Below, piece after piece: positions 1 to 9,296 of a stretch of 64,000 bases of DNA. The stretch spans positions 347,809-411,808 of the forward strand of contig NZ_KB905022.1 of assembly GCF_000377405.1 (NCBI RefSeq). The letters are read 5' to 3'. Within the stretch, counting starts at the first letter, position 1; each line of letters begins with the position of its first letter. This stretch comes from Thioalkalivibrio sp. ALE31 (GTDB taxonomy: Bacteria; Pseudomonadota; Gammaproteobacteria; Ectothiorhodospirales; Ectothiorhodospiraceae). The translations under genes were made by a program, and so were the position numbers. The notes beneath the pieces are model-generated. The model was not told the DNA's origin and made no database searches. It was given only the letters and a program-made list of their open reading frames with translations.

Positions 1-404
1 AGGCGCTGGGCCTGCGCCGGGTCATGCTGATGCTGGCGGACCGCGAGCACCGGGTCCTGGTGGCCCATACCGCGTTTGGTCAGGACGCGGAGACCCTGTC
101 CGGTCGCTTGCGCCTGAGCGTAGCGGGCAAGGGCGACATCCTGTCCCTCGCCCTGGAGCAGCAGAAGGATCTGGTCATCAGCGACAGCCACGAGGCATCG
201 ATCAGCCGCTATATCCCCGACGAGTTCCGGCAGGCCCTGGATGCGCGCAGCTTCCTGTTGCTGCCCCTGGCGGTGCGGGATCGGTGTGTGGGATTGCTCT
301 ACCTGGAATTGCCGGAAGGCGTTTCGCTGGACCCGAGCGTGTTGCGGGCGCTGAAGGCGGTGCGCAACCAGCTGGCCCTGGCGATCCGCCAGGCGCGCGA
401 CTGA
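1..404 (+). CDS. C-terminal part of a GAF-domain signalling protein (5' truncated by window edge)
   Basis: The reading frame is open from the first bases of the window and ends with TGA at 404, so the true start lies upstream. The roughly 130 visible residues look like the second half of a GAF domain: alternating strands with 'LLLPLAVRDRCVGLLYLEL' and a closing helix 'LKAVRNQLALAIRQA'. In gammaproteobacteria such a GAF tail often closes HDOD-GAF proteins. The N-terminal output domain cannot be seen, so the function is not assigned beyond small-molecule or protein sensing. It converges on the DUF1631 gene. Confidence 0.75.
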   Translation, partial: ALGLRRVMLMLADREHRVLVAHTAFGQDAETLSGRLRLSVAGKGDILSLALEQQKDLVISDSHEASISRYIPDEFRQALDARSFLLLPLAVRDRCVGLLYLELPEGVSLDPSVLRALKAVRNQLALAIRQARD

Positions 405-425
405 CCGATCCGGCTGCGCGGGGGC

Positions 426-2555
426 TCAGCCCCCCGGGGCCTCGATAATGGCGTCCAGCGGGTTGTCCTCCGGCAGCGCGCGCATGCGGCCCTGGCGCAG
501 CTCCTGGGCCACGCCCTGCAGGCTGTGGCGGCGGGCGTGCACGCCGTCGAGGGACAGGAAGAAGAAGCGCCGCGTCGTGTCGCCGCGCCAGATCAGGGCC
601 AGGCGCCGCGGGTTTTCGCCGGCGTCGTCGCAGAATTCGAACCAGTCCCCGATGTCGAGCCCGATCGCGGCGAAGACGTGGTCGTCGTCGCGGTCCTGTT
701 CCAGGGTCGGGTCGTCGTCCTCGTAGCGCACGGATTCGCGTGTCTGCAGCCGTGCCCGCGGGTCGAAGCGCTCGGCGTCCTCCGGGGCCCGCAGGCGGTA
801 GAGGTGGGCCTTGCCCAGGTGCTGCACCAGGTCGCGGATGCGGTCGTCCCCCAGGCCTGCGGCGCGGGCGTGTTCCTTCGCCTCGGCCACCAGCGGATTC
901 ACCTCGGCGGCGGTGGCCATGTTGCAGATGTGGCGCACGACCTGGCGCAGCACGCGATGCAGGGCCTCCCCGGCCTCGCCGGCGTCGTGCTCCACGGCCA
1001 GCACGGTCTCCCAGGACTGGAAGATCTCCTCGGCGGTGGTCTCCGGGAGATCGGCCCCGGTCTCCAGCGCGGCCAGCGCCAGATTGCGCCGGGCCTGCTC
1101 GGCCCATTCCTCGGCGTTGGGCAGGTCGATCTGGGTGGTCTGGCGGGCATGCCAGAGGGCGTCCTCGTTCTCCACGCTCTCGAGGAACTGGTTCATCAGC
1201 ACCTCGGCGCTGTCGCGGTCGAGGCGGTCGGCCTCGTTGCGCAAGTATTCGATCGAATGCCGGATGCAGCCCAGGTAGCGCTCGACGTCCTCGCCGTCGG
1301 GCTCCGACTCCGGATTGATGCGTATGGCGACGTTGATCAGGCTCCCGATCCACAGGCGCAAGGGGTGCGAGCGGTCGCGGAAAAAGCCGAGATCCCGGAT
1401 GACGGCGGTGGCCAGCGGGTACTGCATCTCGCCGATCTCGGCGCGCACGGCCGGGTTGAACCCCACCTCGCGGAAGATGTGGTCGAACAGCCCCTGCAGC
1501 AGGTCGTGGATGAACGGCATCAGCGAGGCGCGCGGGTCCGGCTGATCGGAGGGCATGACGAAGGCCGTCATCGGGGCCGCGTTGCCGGAGCCCGCCGCTT
1601 GCCCGCCGCCATGGCCTTCGACCGGGCGAAACACCGGGGACTGCACCATGTTCGAGGCCCAGGCGGCCCACTGGGCCGGGTCGGCCTCGGTGTCCGGCAT
1701 GCGCGCGGGTTCGTCGGCCTCGGCCTTGCGCGTGGAGGGCCGCCACCCGGAGGTCGTCGTGGCGGGGTCGGCGTCCGGTTCCGCGGAGGCGTCGGTATCG
1801 CGTGCGCCGGCGAGGCGTTTCCATGAGGCGTTGCGGCGAAGGGTTTCGCTGGACTCGGGGGCGGCCGGTGTCTCGGTGATCAGCCCGCAGTGTTCGATCG
1901 CCTCGACCACGAAGGCCAGGGTGGGGGCCGCGGTCTTCTGCATGCAGTCCAGGTAGGAGCGCATCAGGTCCAGGGTCATCTCGGTCTTGCCGAAGTACAG
2001 CTCGCCAATCTCGATCAGGCGCTCGTACCAGTGCAGCGGTGACCAGGGGGCCCAGTTGGGATGCTCGAAGCGGTTCTTTTCGCGCGCGGCCTGGGTGAAC
2101 ACGTAGTGCGAGTAGCGGTTGTTCTCGCGCATCGAGCCTTCCAGCTTGTGCCGCAGCGACCGCCGCGTGGACTGGTAGTCGTCGAGGATGCTGAGACCGT
2201 CGTCCTGATCCGCGAACGCGACCCCCGAGAACTCGTACTGCGGGGGGTAGTCGTGGCTGCGGAAGTCCTCCATCAGGGCGTCCTGGAAGTCCCGGGTCAC
2301 GCGCTTCTCGAACATGCGGAAGTCATTCGCCCACAGGAGGGGATTGCCCGTCACATTGCCCCAGGTGCGTCCGGCCTCCCATTCGTCGCGGGCCGTCGCC
2401 AGGCAGCGCTCCAGGTGTTCGATCACCCGGGGCACGACCATCTCGGCGAGCTGCTCTCGCTGCACGATCGACAGCCCGGCCATCCCGGTCCATTTGCCGG
2501 AGGCCTTGAGCGGCTGGCGGGAAGAACCAAGGAGGGTGTCCTGGTCGGCTGGCAT
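426..2555 (-). CDS. DUF1631 family protein
   Basis: A 709-residue protein whose N-terminal two thirds (for example 'WANDFRMFEKRVTRDFQDALMEDF', residues about 75-100, and 'ADQDDGLSILDDY') match the DUF1631 family. This is a large cytosolic family of unknown function found in gammaproteobacteria and sometimes mislabelled thymidine phosphorylase. The last ~90 residues ('IGLDIGDWFEF' to 'LALIWRGDTTRRFFFL') have a PilZ-like beta-barrel look, which would fit the c-di-GMP proteins next door, but that is inference. Residues ~230-320 are low-complexity, Ala/Pro/acidic linker. The gene is convergent with the GAF gene and divergent from the HD-GYP gene. Confidence 0.8.
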   Translation of the reverse strand: MPADQDTLLGSSRQPLKASGKWTGMAGLSIVQREQLAEMVVPRVIEHLERCLATARDEWEAGRTWGNVTGNPLLWANDFRMFEKRVTRDFQDALMEDFRSHDYPPQYEFSGVAFADQDDGLSILDDYQSTRRSLRHKLEGSMRENNRYSHYVFTQAAREKNRFEHPNWAPWSPLHWYERLIEIGELYFGKTEMTLDLMRSYLDCMQKTAAPTLAFVVEAIEHCGLITETPAAPESSETLRRNASWKRLAGARDTDASAEPDADPATTTSGWRPSTRKAEADEPARMPDTEADPAQWAAWASNMVQSPVFRPVEGHGGGQAAGSGNAAPMTAFVMPSDQPDPRASLMPFIHDLLQGLFDHIFREVGFNPAVRAEIGEMQYPLATAVIRDLGFFRDRSHPLRLWIGSLINVAIRINPESEPDGEDVERYLGCIRHSIEYLRNEADRLDRDSAEVLMNQFLESVENEDALWHARQTTQIDLPNAEEWAEQARRNLALAALETGADLPETTAEEIFQSWETVLAVEHDAGEAGEALHRVLRQVVRHICNMATAAEVNPLVAEAKEHARAAGLGDDRIRDLVQHLGKAHLYRLRAPEDAERFDPRARLQTRESVRYEDDDPTLEQDRDDDHVFAAIGLDIGDWFEFCDDAGENPRRLALIWRGDTTRRFFFLSLDGVHARRHSLQGVAQELRQGRMRALPEDNPLDAIIEAPGG

Positions 2556-2763
2556 GAGGCACTCCGGCGTGGGATCGTCGTCGCTGCGGGTCCATCGTCC
2601 CGCAAAATCGTGATGTGTGCACGGGTTCGGGGCGCCGAGCGTTAGCGATTCACGGCCGGCGCACTAACGGGCTGGCCTGGGGCGGGGCGTCTGGGTAGTG
2701 TAGAAAACAATACTGAAGGTGTGAGTTACGAGAGCGCCGGATGGCAAGCGGAGTGTTCCTGGC

Positions 2764-4011
2764 ATGTCCTGGGGATTGATACAACAGGAGATTCCCGTCG
2801 CGGAGTTGCGGGTTGGCATGTACGTAAGCCAGCTCGACCGCCCGTGGCGGGATACGCCGTACTGGGTCGAGGGCATTCTGATCCGCTCGCAACAGGACAT
2901 CGACGAGCTGGCCCGCCATTGTCGCCACGTGTTCGTGGACCGGGAGAAGAGTGCCCCGGAGTCGCTGACCCGGCTTGCGCCCGCCACCCGCGAAGCGGCG
3001 CTGACCGAATCCGTTCCCGGTCGCGCCGAGGCGGCCCAGTTTCGGGGAATGACCGTCTACCGCGATCAGTGCAGCGTGGACGAGGAACTCCCGGCCGCAA
3101 GCGAGGCCTGGGCCACGGCCGGTACCATTCTCGATCGCATCCGGACCGAGATGGAGCGCAATCCCGGGGTGCGCGTCGCGGCGGCGCGGGAGGCCTCGGA
3201 GGCGCTGCGCGAGAGCGTGGAGCGCAATCCCGATGCTCTGTTGTTGCTGGCCCGACTGCGCGATTCCGGCGATGTCCTGTACGACCACTCCCTGCGGGTG
3301 TCCGTGCATCTGCTGGCGCTGGGACGGCACCTGGGGCTGGACCGCGGCGAGCTGTCGATCCTGGGGCTGGGCGGGCTGTTGATGGACGTGGGCAAGATGC
3401 AGTTGTCCCCGGCCTTGCTGGAGCGGGGAAAGCGGCTGTCCCCCGACGAGCGCCGCGAGATGCAGCGGCACGTGGAGTACGGCGAGCAGATCCTGCAGCG
3501 CTCCCACGGCATCCCCGATAAGGTCCGCGATATCGTCCTTCAGCATCACGAGCGCGAGGACGGTCGCGGCTATCCGCGGGGGCTGGTGGCCAACGAGATC
3601 AGCGCCTGCGCGCGGATGGCGGCAATCGTGGATTCCTACGAGGAACTGCTGGCGGATCAGCGCCTGGCGGGAACGCCCTTCGAGGCGCTCAAGGAACTGC
3701 GCGAGCATGGCCGCTGGGGATTGAACTCGGCGCTGGTCGACCAGTTCACGCACTGCGTGGGGCTGTTCCCGGTGGGCAGTCTTGTGGAGCTGGACAGCGG
3801 CGAGGTCGCCATCGTCCTGAGCCACCGGCGGACCCAGCGCTTCATGCCTCGGGTCATGCGCATCCTGGATCCGCAGCGTCAGCCTTACCCCGATCCGCTG
3901 GAACTCGACCTCGGGTCGACGGACCCGGAATCCGAGGGTGCGCAACGGCAGATCGTGCGCGATTTGCCGGCCGGGGCCTACGGAGTCGATCCTGCACGCT
4001 ATTATCTCTAG
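2764..4011 (+). CDS. HD-GYP domain protein with N-terminal DUF3391, altered HD dyad
   Basis: A 415-residue predicted c-di-GMP phosphodiesterase or receptor. Residues ~1-135 are a DUF3391 module ('IPVAELRVGMYVSQLDRPW'). Residues ~165-330 are the HD-GYP domain with 'YDHSLRVSVHLLALG', 'QRHVEYGEQIL' and the GYP signature 'HHEREDGRGYP'. The canonical 'LLHDIGK' motif reads 'LLMDVGKM': the metal-binding His of the HD dyad is Met while the Asp remains. Metal binding and catalysis may therefore be weakened. The start is the ATG at 2764 behind 'cggag'. It precedes a degenerate GGDEF-EAL gene on the same strand. Confidence 0.85.
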   Translation: MSWGLIQQEIPVAELRVGMYVSQLDRPWRDTPYWVEGILIRSQQDIDELARHCRHVFVDREKSAPESLTRLAPATREAALTESVPGRAEAAQFRGMTVYRDQCSVDEELPAASEAWATAGTILDRIRTEMERNPGVRVAAAREASEALRESVERNPDALLLLARLRDSGDVLYDHSLRVSVHLLALGRHLGLDRGELSILGLGGLLMDVGKMQLSPALLERGKRLSPDERREMQRHVEYGEQILQRSHGIPDKVRDIVLQHHEREDGRGYPRGLVANEISACARMAAIVDSYEELLADQRLAGTPFEALKELREHGRWGLNSALVDQFTHCVGLFPVGSLVELDSGEVAIVLSHRRTQRFMPRVMRILDPQRQPYPDPLELDLGSTDPESEGAQRQIVRDLPAGAYGVDPARYYL

Positions 4012-4174
4012 AAAAGACTGAAAAAATGTCCGGTTTGGTTACAAGCGGCGGCCGGCGTCCCAGTGCCAGGTGAGTGGTTCCTGGTCCGCTACAGCGTTCG
4101 TGGCACACGGCCGGACCGAACGGATTCAGTCTTTTCCTGGAGGCGCCGCGCGGGCGCAATGCCGGAGCCCAGCG

Positions 4175-5431
4175 ATGTTGTCGAATCTGTCGGACTATCC
4201 AGCCTTTCTCGAACGCCTGCAGGCGGGTTGCGGTGCGCGTTCTCCGGCCCTGGCCGTGGTCGATCTGGAGGGCCTGGGCGATATTGATGCCGCCCTGGGT
4301 TATGACGTGACGGACCGGTTGCTGCGTCAGGCCGGCGAGGCCCTGGCGACCGCCTTGCCGGGCGGGTTCGTCGGGATGACGGGACGCCACCAGCTCGCCT
4401 GCATGCTGCCCCATGTGGACGGCAGCGGATTTGCCGAGCTGGCGGGCCACAAGATGCTGCGGGTGCTGGGCGAGCCTTTTCCCTGCGGCGAGCGCGAGGT
4501 GCTCCTGTGGCCGCGGGTCGGACTGGCCCTGTCCCGGGGCGGGCGCGCCGTAGCCCCGCCGACCCTGCTGGCCCAGGCCTGTGCGGCGATGCGCAAGGCT
4601 CGGCGTGAACGGGTCCGCCTGCGCCTGCATGCCCCCGACGCAGCCGAGACGATGCTGGAGGGTGTCGACCTGTGGTCGCAGCTGGGCGATGCGATCGAGG
4701 AGGGAGCCCTGCACCTCGAGTATCAGCCGCAGATCGCCCTGGCTTCGGGGCGGGTGGAATCGGCCGAGGCCCTGCTGCGCTGGGATCACCCGGAATATGG
4801 CGCGATCCGGCCGGACACCATGGTGCGCGCGGCGGAGGGGACCGATCTGATGCCGCGCCTGACCCACTGGGTCTTCAACACCGCGTTGCGCCAGTGCGCC
4901 GAATACCGCCAGGCCGGGCTGGGCGTCGGGGTGTCGGTGAACTTTTCCGCGGATGATCTGCAGGAGCCGGAGGTCGTGGACCTGGTGGCCCAGTCGCTGG
5001 ACCTCTGGGGCGTGCCACCCGAGCAGGTCACGATCGAACTGACCGAGACGGCGGTGATGGAGAGCCACGATGCCACCGCGCGCGACGCCCTGCACAGCAT
5101 GAAGGGGCTCGGGCTGCGCCTCTCCATGGACGACTTCGGCATCGGCTATTCATCCATGGAGCGGCTGCTGCGCATGCCCCTGGACGAACTCAAGATCGAC
5201 ATGACCTTTGTCCACGAACTCAGCGCCAGTCCCCCGCATCAGCGCATCGTGGAGTCCATGGTCGGCCTTGGACACAAACTGGGCCTGACGGTCGTGGCCG
5301 AAGGGGTCGAGGACGAGGACACGCTGACCCGTCTGCGGGCCCTGGACTGTGATCTGGTGCAGGGGTTCTACCTCGGCCGGCCGGCCCGCCTGGGATACTT
5401 CATGGAGCAGATGTTGCGGACGCGCGATTGA
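4175..5431 (+). CDS. Degenerate GGDEF-EAL c-di-GMP phosphodiesterase
   Basis: A cytosolic two-domain protein of 418 residues from the ATG at 4175, which has 'ggag' about 8 bases upstream; longer in-frame starts lack a good site. The first ~150 residues have the fold of a GGDEF domain but the signature is replaced by 'GMTGRHQLACML', so no diguanylate cyclase activity is expected. The EAL domain looks active: 'ESAEALLRW', 'VSVNFSADDL', 'ELTETAVMES', 'DDFGIGYSS', 'LKIDMTFV', 'VVAEGVEDE' and 'VQGFYLGRP' are in order. It probably hydrolyses c-di-GMP, with the GGDEF relic as a regulatory module. It ends 26 bases from the convergent CPBP gene. Confidence 0.85.
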   Translation: MLSNLSDYPAFLERLQAGCGARSPALAVVDLEGLGDIDAALGYDVTDRLLRQAGEALATALPGGFVGMTGRHQLACMLPHVDGSGFAELAGHKMLRVLGEPFPCGEREVLLWPRVGLALSRGGRAVAPPTLLAQACAAMRKARRERVRLRLHAPDAAETMLEGVDLWSQLGDAIEEGALHLEYQPQIALASGRVESAEALLRWDHPEYGAIRPDTMVRAAEGTDLMPRLTHWVFNTALRQCAEYRQAGLGVGVSVNFSADDLQEPEVVDLVAQSLDLWGVPPEQVTIELTETAVMESHDATARDALHSMKGLGLRLSMDDFGIGYSSMERLLRMPLDELKIDMTFVHELSASPPHQRIVESMVGLGHKLGLTVVAEGVEDEDTLTRLRALDCDLVQGFYLGRPARLGYFMEQMLRTRD

Positions 5432-5457
5432 CAGCGCTGGCCTGATGCGTTCGCTGC

Positions 5458-6036
5458 CTATCCTGTCGATCGTGAACGCAGGTACAGGTGGATCACGATC
5501 CAGTCGTACAGGGCGTGGGTGACGATGACCACCAGCAGGTTGCCGGTGAGGTGGTACAGGACCCCGAGGTACAGCCCGATGATCGTGGCGAACACGAAAT
5601 ACAGGCGGCTGATCGAATGGGCCAGTCCAAAGACCACCGCGGCGGCGACGATGGCCCACTCGGCGGACCAGCGTTCGGTCAGCCACCCCTGCAGCACACC
5701 CCGCACCAGCAGTTCCTCGCCCACGCCCGCGAGGATGGAGATCAGCAGCACGGCACCGGGCAGGGCGTGCCGAAAGAGCTGGTGCACAAAATCCCGCACC
5801 TGATCGGCCAGGGCACGATAGGGCTCCCAGCCACTGATGGCGAGCGCGCCCAGCAGGATCAGCATGGGCAGGACGGCGAGGGCGCCCAGGGCGGCGGCGT
5901 CCAGGCTCCACTCGATCCGCTCGGCCAGCGGGATCCCGGCAACGCGGGCCAGGATCAGGGCGAGCGGGATCAGCGCGGCCTGAAAGACCAGGCCGGCCAG
6001 CAATGGGTGCCGCGCGATGGCCTTACGCAGGCTCAT
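5458..6036 (-). CDS. CPBP family intramembrane metalloprotease
   Basis: A 192-residue hydrophobic protein with about five membrane segments. Motif 1 of the CPBP/Abi family is 'GVGEELLVRGVLQ' (two glutamates and Arg), motif 2 is 'FGLAHSISRLY' and motif 3 is 'THALYDWIVI', which supply the metal-binding Glu and His residues of this Rce1-like superfamily. Substrate is unknown; relatives process prenylated or peptide substrates or act in bacteriocin immunity. It is downstream of and co-directional with the BCCT transporter, but a terminator hairpin lies between them. Confidence 0.85.
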   Translation of the reverse strand: MSLRKAIARHPLLAGLVFQAALIPLALILARVAGIPLAERIEWSLDAAALGALAVLPMLILLGALAISGWEPYRALADQVRDFVHQLFRHALPGAVLLISILAGVGEELLVRGVLQGWLTERWSAEWAIVAAAVVFGLAHSISRLYFVFATIIGLYLGVLYHLTGNLLVVIVTHALYDWIVIHLYLRSRSTG

Positions 6037-6098
6037 GGCAGGGTGGACGGATTCATTCGCGAGAGGATGCCCGATCCCGGGGGCGGTTGTCCCGCACG

Positions 6099-6134
6099 AA
6101 AAAAACCCGCGCCGCCGGACGGGCGGGCGCGGGG
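6099..6134 (-). terminator. Rho-independent terminator of the BCCT transporter gene
   Basis: Read on the minus strand, a GC stem CCCGCGCC/GGCGCGGG is followed by seven T residues. It sits about 35 bases past the stop codon of the BCCT gene and before the CPBP gene. Confidence 0.85.
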
Positions 6135-6168
6135 TGGAGTGAAGGCCCTGGATGGCCCGTGGCGGTCG

Positions 6169-7788
6169 TCAGGTCTTGGCTTCCTCGATGCGGATCAGGG
6201 CCAGTTCGTGGAACAGCCCCTTCATCAGGCTGATGCACATCAGCAGCAGCACGATGACGAATGGCAGGCCGGTACTGACCGCCCCGGCCTGCAGGGCGTT
6301 GAGGGCCGCGGCCCCGCCAACCGCCAGCAGGACACCGGCGACCACGCCCTCGGTGGTGGCCCAGAACAGGCGCTGGGACTGCGGGGCATCGGTCTTGCCG
6401 CCCGAGGTGATGGAATCGATCACCAGCGAACCGGAATCCGACGAGGTGATGAAGAACACCAGCACCAGGGCGATGGCCAGGAACGAGGTGATCGCCGTGA
6501 ACGGCAGGTGTTCCAGCATCTGGAACAGCGCCAGTGACGAGTCGGAGATGCCGTCGGCCAGGGCGCCGATCCCCTCGCGTGCCTGGTCCAGGCCGGAGCC
6601 GCCGAAGGCGCTCATCCAGATCACCGTGACCAGGGTCGGCACCAGCAAGACGGCGGTGACGAACTGGCGCACGGTGCGCCCGCGGGAGACGCGCGCGATG
6701 AACATGCCGACGAACGGCGACCAGGAGATCCACCAGGCCCAGAAGAAGATCGTCCAGGCGTGGTAGAAGGTCTCGTCCTCGCGCCCGACCGGGTTGCTGA
6801 GCGGCAGGATGTACTGCACGTAGCCGCCGACCGTAGTGCCGACGCTGGACAGGAACGCCAGAACCCCTCCGGCCACCATCACGAACAGCAGCAGCAGCGC
6901 GGCGAACAGCAGGTTGATGTTGCTCAGGACCTTCACGCCGCCATGGATGCCGCGCATGATCGACAGCAGGGCGATGATGGTCACGCCGATGATGATGGCG
7001 ACCTGCGTATTCAGGCCCGAGTCGATGCCGAACAGGAATTCCATTCCCGAGGCGGCCTGCTGTGCCCCCAAGCCCAGCGAGGTGGCCAGGCCGAACATGG
7101 TGGCCAGTACGGCCAGGGTATCGATCACGTGACCGATCGGCCCCCAGACGCGCTCGCCGAGGAGGGGATAGAAGGCCGAACGGATGGTCAGCGGAAGGCC
7201 CTTGTTGTAGGCGAAGAACGCGAGCGCCAGGCCGACCACCGCGTAGATCGCCCAGGGATGCAGGCCCCAGTGATACATGGTTGCGCCCAGCGCCGCCTGG
7301 CGGGATTCCTCGGTCCCGCCTTCGATGCCCAGGGGTGTGCCGAACCATTCGGTGAAGTAACCAACAGGTTCGGCCACGCTCCAGAACATCAGGCCGATAC
7401 CCATGCCGGCGGCAAACAGCATGGAGAACCAGGAGATCACGGAGAACTCCGGCTTGGCGTCCTGGCCGCCAATGCGGATGCGCCCGATCGGCAGCAGGAT
7501 CAGGGCCAGACAGAACAGAACGAAGATGTTGCCGGCCGACAGGAACAGCCAGTCGAAGGTGCGGCCGATCCACTGGCGCGTGGCGTCGAGGTGTTCGTTG
7601 GCCTGTTCCGGAAAGATCAGGGACAGGATGACGAATACGACGATCAGGAATGCGCTGACCACGAAGACCGGGTTGTGCAGGTCCAGCCCCAGCGGGTTGA
7701 TGTTCTGCTCGCCAATCTCGTGGTCGGTGTCGTATTCGGCTTCCAGGGCCTCTTTCTGTTTTTCCAGGTCCTGCGGATTCTCGCTCAC
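6169..7788 (-). CDS. BCCT family compatible-solute transporter
   Basis: A Na+- or H+-coupled transporter of the betaine/choline/carnitine family (glycine betaine, ectoine or similar), 539 residues with 12 predicted membrane helices. The family signature is present: 'FFWAWWISWSPFVGMF' then 'ARVSRGRTVRQF', plus 'WGLHPWAIYAVVG' and 'ITSSDSGSLVID'. The start is taken as GTG at 7788 because 'aaggagg' stands 5 bases upstream; the longer ATG version lacks such a site and would add 32 non-family residues. The acidic cytosolic N-terminus is typical. It fits osmoadaptation in a salty habitat. Exact substrate cannot be read from sequence. Confidence 0.92.
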   Translation of the reverse strand: MSENPQDLEKQKEALEAEYDTDHEIGEQNINPLGLDLHNPVFVVSAFLIVVFVILSLIFPEQANEHLDATRQWIGRTFDWLFLSAGNIFVLFCLALILLPIGRIRIGGQDAKPEFSVISWFSMLFAAGMGIGLMFWSVAEPVGYFTEWFGTPLGIEGGTEESRQAALGATMYHWGLHPWAIYAVVGLALAFFAYNKGLPLTIRSAFYPLLGERVWGPIGHVIDTLAVLATMFGLATSLGLGAQQAASGMEFLFGIDSGLNTQVAIIIGVTIIALLSIMRGIHGGVKVLSNINLLFAALLLLFVMVAGGVLAFLSSVGTTVGGYVQYILPLSNPVGREDETFYHAWTIFFWAWWISWSPFVGMFIARVSRGRTVRQFVTAVLLVPTLVTVIWMSAFGGSGLDQAREGIGALADGISDSSLALFQMLEHLPFTAITSFLAIALVLVFFITSSDSGSLVIDSITSGGKTDAPQSQRLFWATTEGVVAGVLLAVGGAAALNALQAGAVSTGLPFVIVLLLMCISLMKGLFHELALIRIEEAKT

Positions 7789-7934
7789 CGTCTCCTCCTT
7801 GGCTTTTTTCTGGCATGTTGCCTTGGCCGAATGTCGGCCCGTCGCAACCCTGTCGAGTAAAGACACTGCACCACAAAAATGCAAAGGGCCGGTCCAGAAT
7901 GCGTTTTACCGGCGTGAGGGAGGGGCCCGGCGCC

Positions 7935-8870
7935 TCAGCGGCGCGACAGCTCGCAGAGGGCGCGGACATGGGCCGCCGCGCTGCGCCCGAGCGACGAGAA
8001 GTCGTATCCACCCTCCAGCATGGAGACCAGGCGCCCGCCAGCGTGGCGCGCGGCGACATCGACCAGGGCACGCGAAATCCAGGCGAAGTCGTCTTCCGCC
8101 AGGTGCAGGCTGGCCAGGTGGTCGTCCCGGTGGCCGTCGAACCCAGCGGAGACCAGCACCAGCTCCGGCTGAAAGCGATCCAGAGCGGGCAGCCAGTCGC
8201 GTTCGATCGCGGCGCGAAAGTTTGCGCCGTCGGTGCCGGCGGCCAGGGGCGTGTGGATCAGGTGATCGCGTTCGGCCAGCGGTGTGCCCGGGTAGAACGG
8301 GTGCTGGAAGGAAGAGCAGTAGAGCACCCGGGGGTCCTCCCGGAAGATGTCCTCGGTCCCGTTCCCGTGGTGGACGTCGAAGTCCGCGATCGCCACGCGC
8401 GCGAGGCCGTAGCGCGCCAGCGCGTGGGCGGCCGCCACCGCGATGTTGTTGAACAGACAAAAGCCCATGGCCCGCTCGCGTTCGGCGTGATGGCCGGGCG
8501 GGCGGACGGCGCAGAAGACATGGTCGGCCTCCCCCTCCATCACGGCCCGCACGCCCGCGACTCCGGCCCCGGCCGCGTGCAGGGCGGCCGTCAGCGAGCC
8601 TTTGCTCATGACGGTGTCCGCGTCCAGCATCGTCTGCTGCCCGGGAGCCGGGGCGCTGGCCCGTATGCGTGCGACATGCGCCGGGCTGTGGACCCGCTCG
8701 AGTTGCGCGTCGGTGGCCGGGGGCGCGTCCAGCAGGATCAGGCCTTCCAGCAGGCCCTCGTCGAGCAGGGCATTGCGGATCGCGTGCAGGCGGCCGGGGC
8801 GCTCCGGGTGGGTCGGGCCTGGATCGTGCAGCAGGCAGTCGGGGTGCGAGATATAGGCCGTATGGGTCAT
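7935..8870 (-). CDS. Histone deacetylase-like amidohydrolase
   Basis: A 311-residue zinc hydrolase of the arginase/deacetylase fold (class II HDAC-like, AcuC/acetylpolyamine amidohydrolase group). Visible active-site elements are 'RPPGHHAERERAMGFC', the zinc ligands in 'IADFDVHHGNGT' and 'VSAGFDGHRDD', and the late 'LEGGYD'. The start is the ATG at 8870 with 'ggagg' 6 bases upstream, not the ATG 21 bases earlier. Substrate is not known; acetylpolyamines or acetyl-lysine proteins are the family options. It is divergent from a small gene of unknown function. Confidence 0.9.
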   Translation of the reverse strand: MTHTAYISHPDCLLHDPGPTHPERPGRLHAIRNALLDEGLLEGLILLDAPPATDAQLERVHSPAHVARIRASAPAPGQQTMLDADTVMSKGSLTAALHAAGAGVAGVRAVMEGEADHVFCAVRPPGHHAERERAMGFCLFNNIAVAAAHALARYGLARVAIADFDVHHGNGTEDIFREDPRVLYCSSFQHPFYPGTPLAERDHLIHTPLAAGTDGANFRAAIERDWLPALDRFQPELVLVSAGFDGHRDDHLASLHLAEDDFAWISRALVDVAARHAGGRLVSMLEGGYDFSSLGRSAAAHVRALCELSRR

Positions 8871-8990
8871 GGTCAGCCTCCGTCGGGGCACCTCCTGCGA
8901 GTATAGGGGCAGACAGCGGCCCGATGCGGTGGCCCCGTGCGGCCCCAGCCGGTACGGTAGAACTCAATCCATGGTGCAGAGGAGATGTGC

Positions 8991-9296
8991 ATGAAGGCCT
9001 TGCTGATCGACCCGGAGAAGCAGACGATCGAGGTGGTGGAGGTGGAAGGGCGCGAGGATATCGCGCGGCTGATCGGTTTCGATACGCTCGAGTCCGACGA
9101 GATCGGTCCCGATGGTGACCGCCTGTTCTTCGACGAGGAGTGCTTCCTGCGGGGGACGACCGGGCGTTTCCAGATCGACAACGTGATCCCGGTGTCGGGC
9201 AAGGGCCTGGTGGTGGGGAGCCGCGACGACGGCGCCAGCCTGCAGGACGTCGTATCCGACCCGGATGCCCTGCGGGCGCGGATGAAGTACCTGTAG
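8991..9296 (+). CDS. Small conserved-looking protein of unknown function
   Basis: A 101-residue acidic soluble protein starting 'MKALLIDPEKQTIEVVEV'. I do not recognise a firm family, though the opening resembles DUF3846-type small proteins. The start at 8991 is favoured because 'gaggag' is spaced 6 bases before it, while the ATG two codons earlier overlaps that site. There is no signal peptide or membrane segment. Its TAG stop directly abuts the TAA stop of the convergent zinc-finger gene, with no base between. Confidence 0.7.
   Translation: MKALLIDPEKQTIEVVEVEGREDIARLIGFDTLESDEIGPDGDRLFFDEECFLRGTTGRFQIDNVIPVSGKGLVVGSRDDGASLQDVVSDPDALRARMKYL

Noticed and set aside
202..1824. Long open frame (540 codons) on the minus strand and others antisense to real genes
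   Set aside because: Composition is Arg/Pro/Ala/Gly-rich low complexity typical of the other frames of a GC-rich gene; DUF1631 in the true frame has family motifs.
5488..6537. Plus-strand frame of 349 codons across the CPBP gene and the end of the BCCT gene
   Set aside because: It runs through a terminator and two genes with clear motifs on the other strand, and is Gln/Asp/Gly-rich without a recognisable domain.
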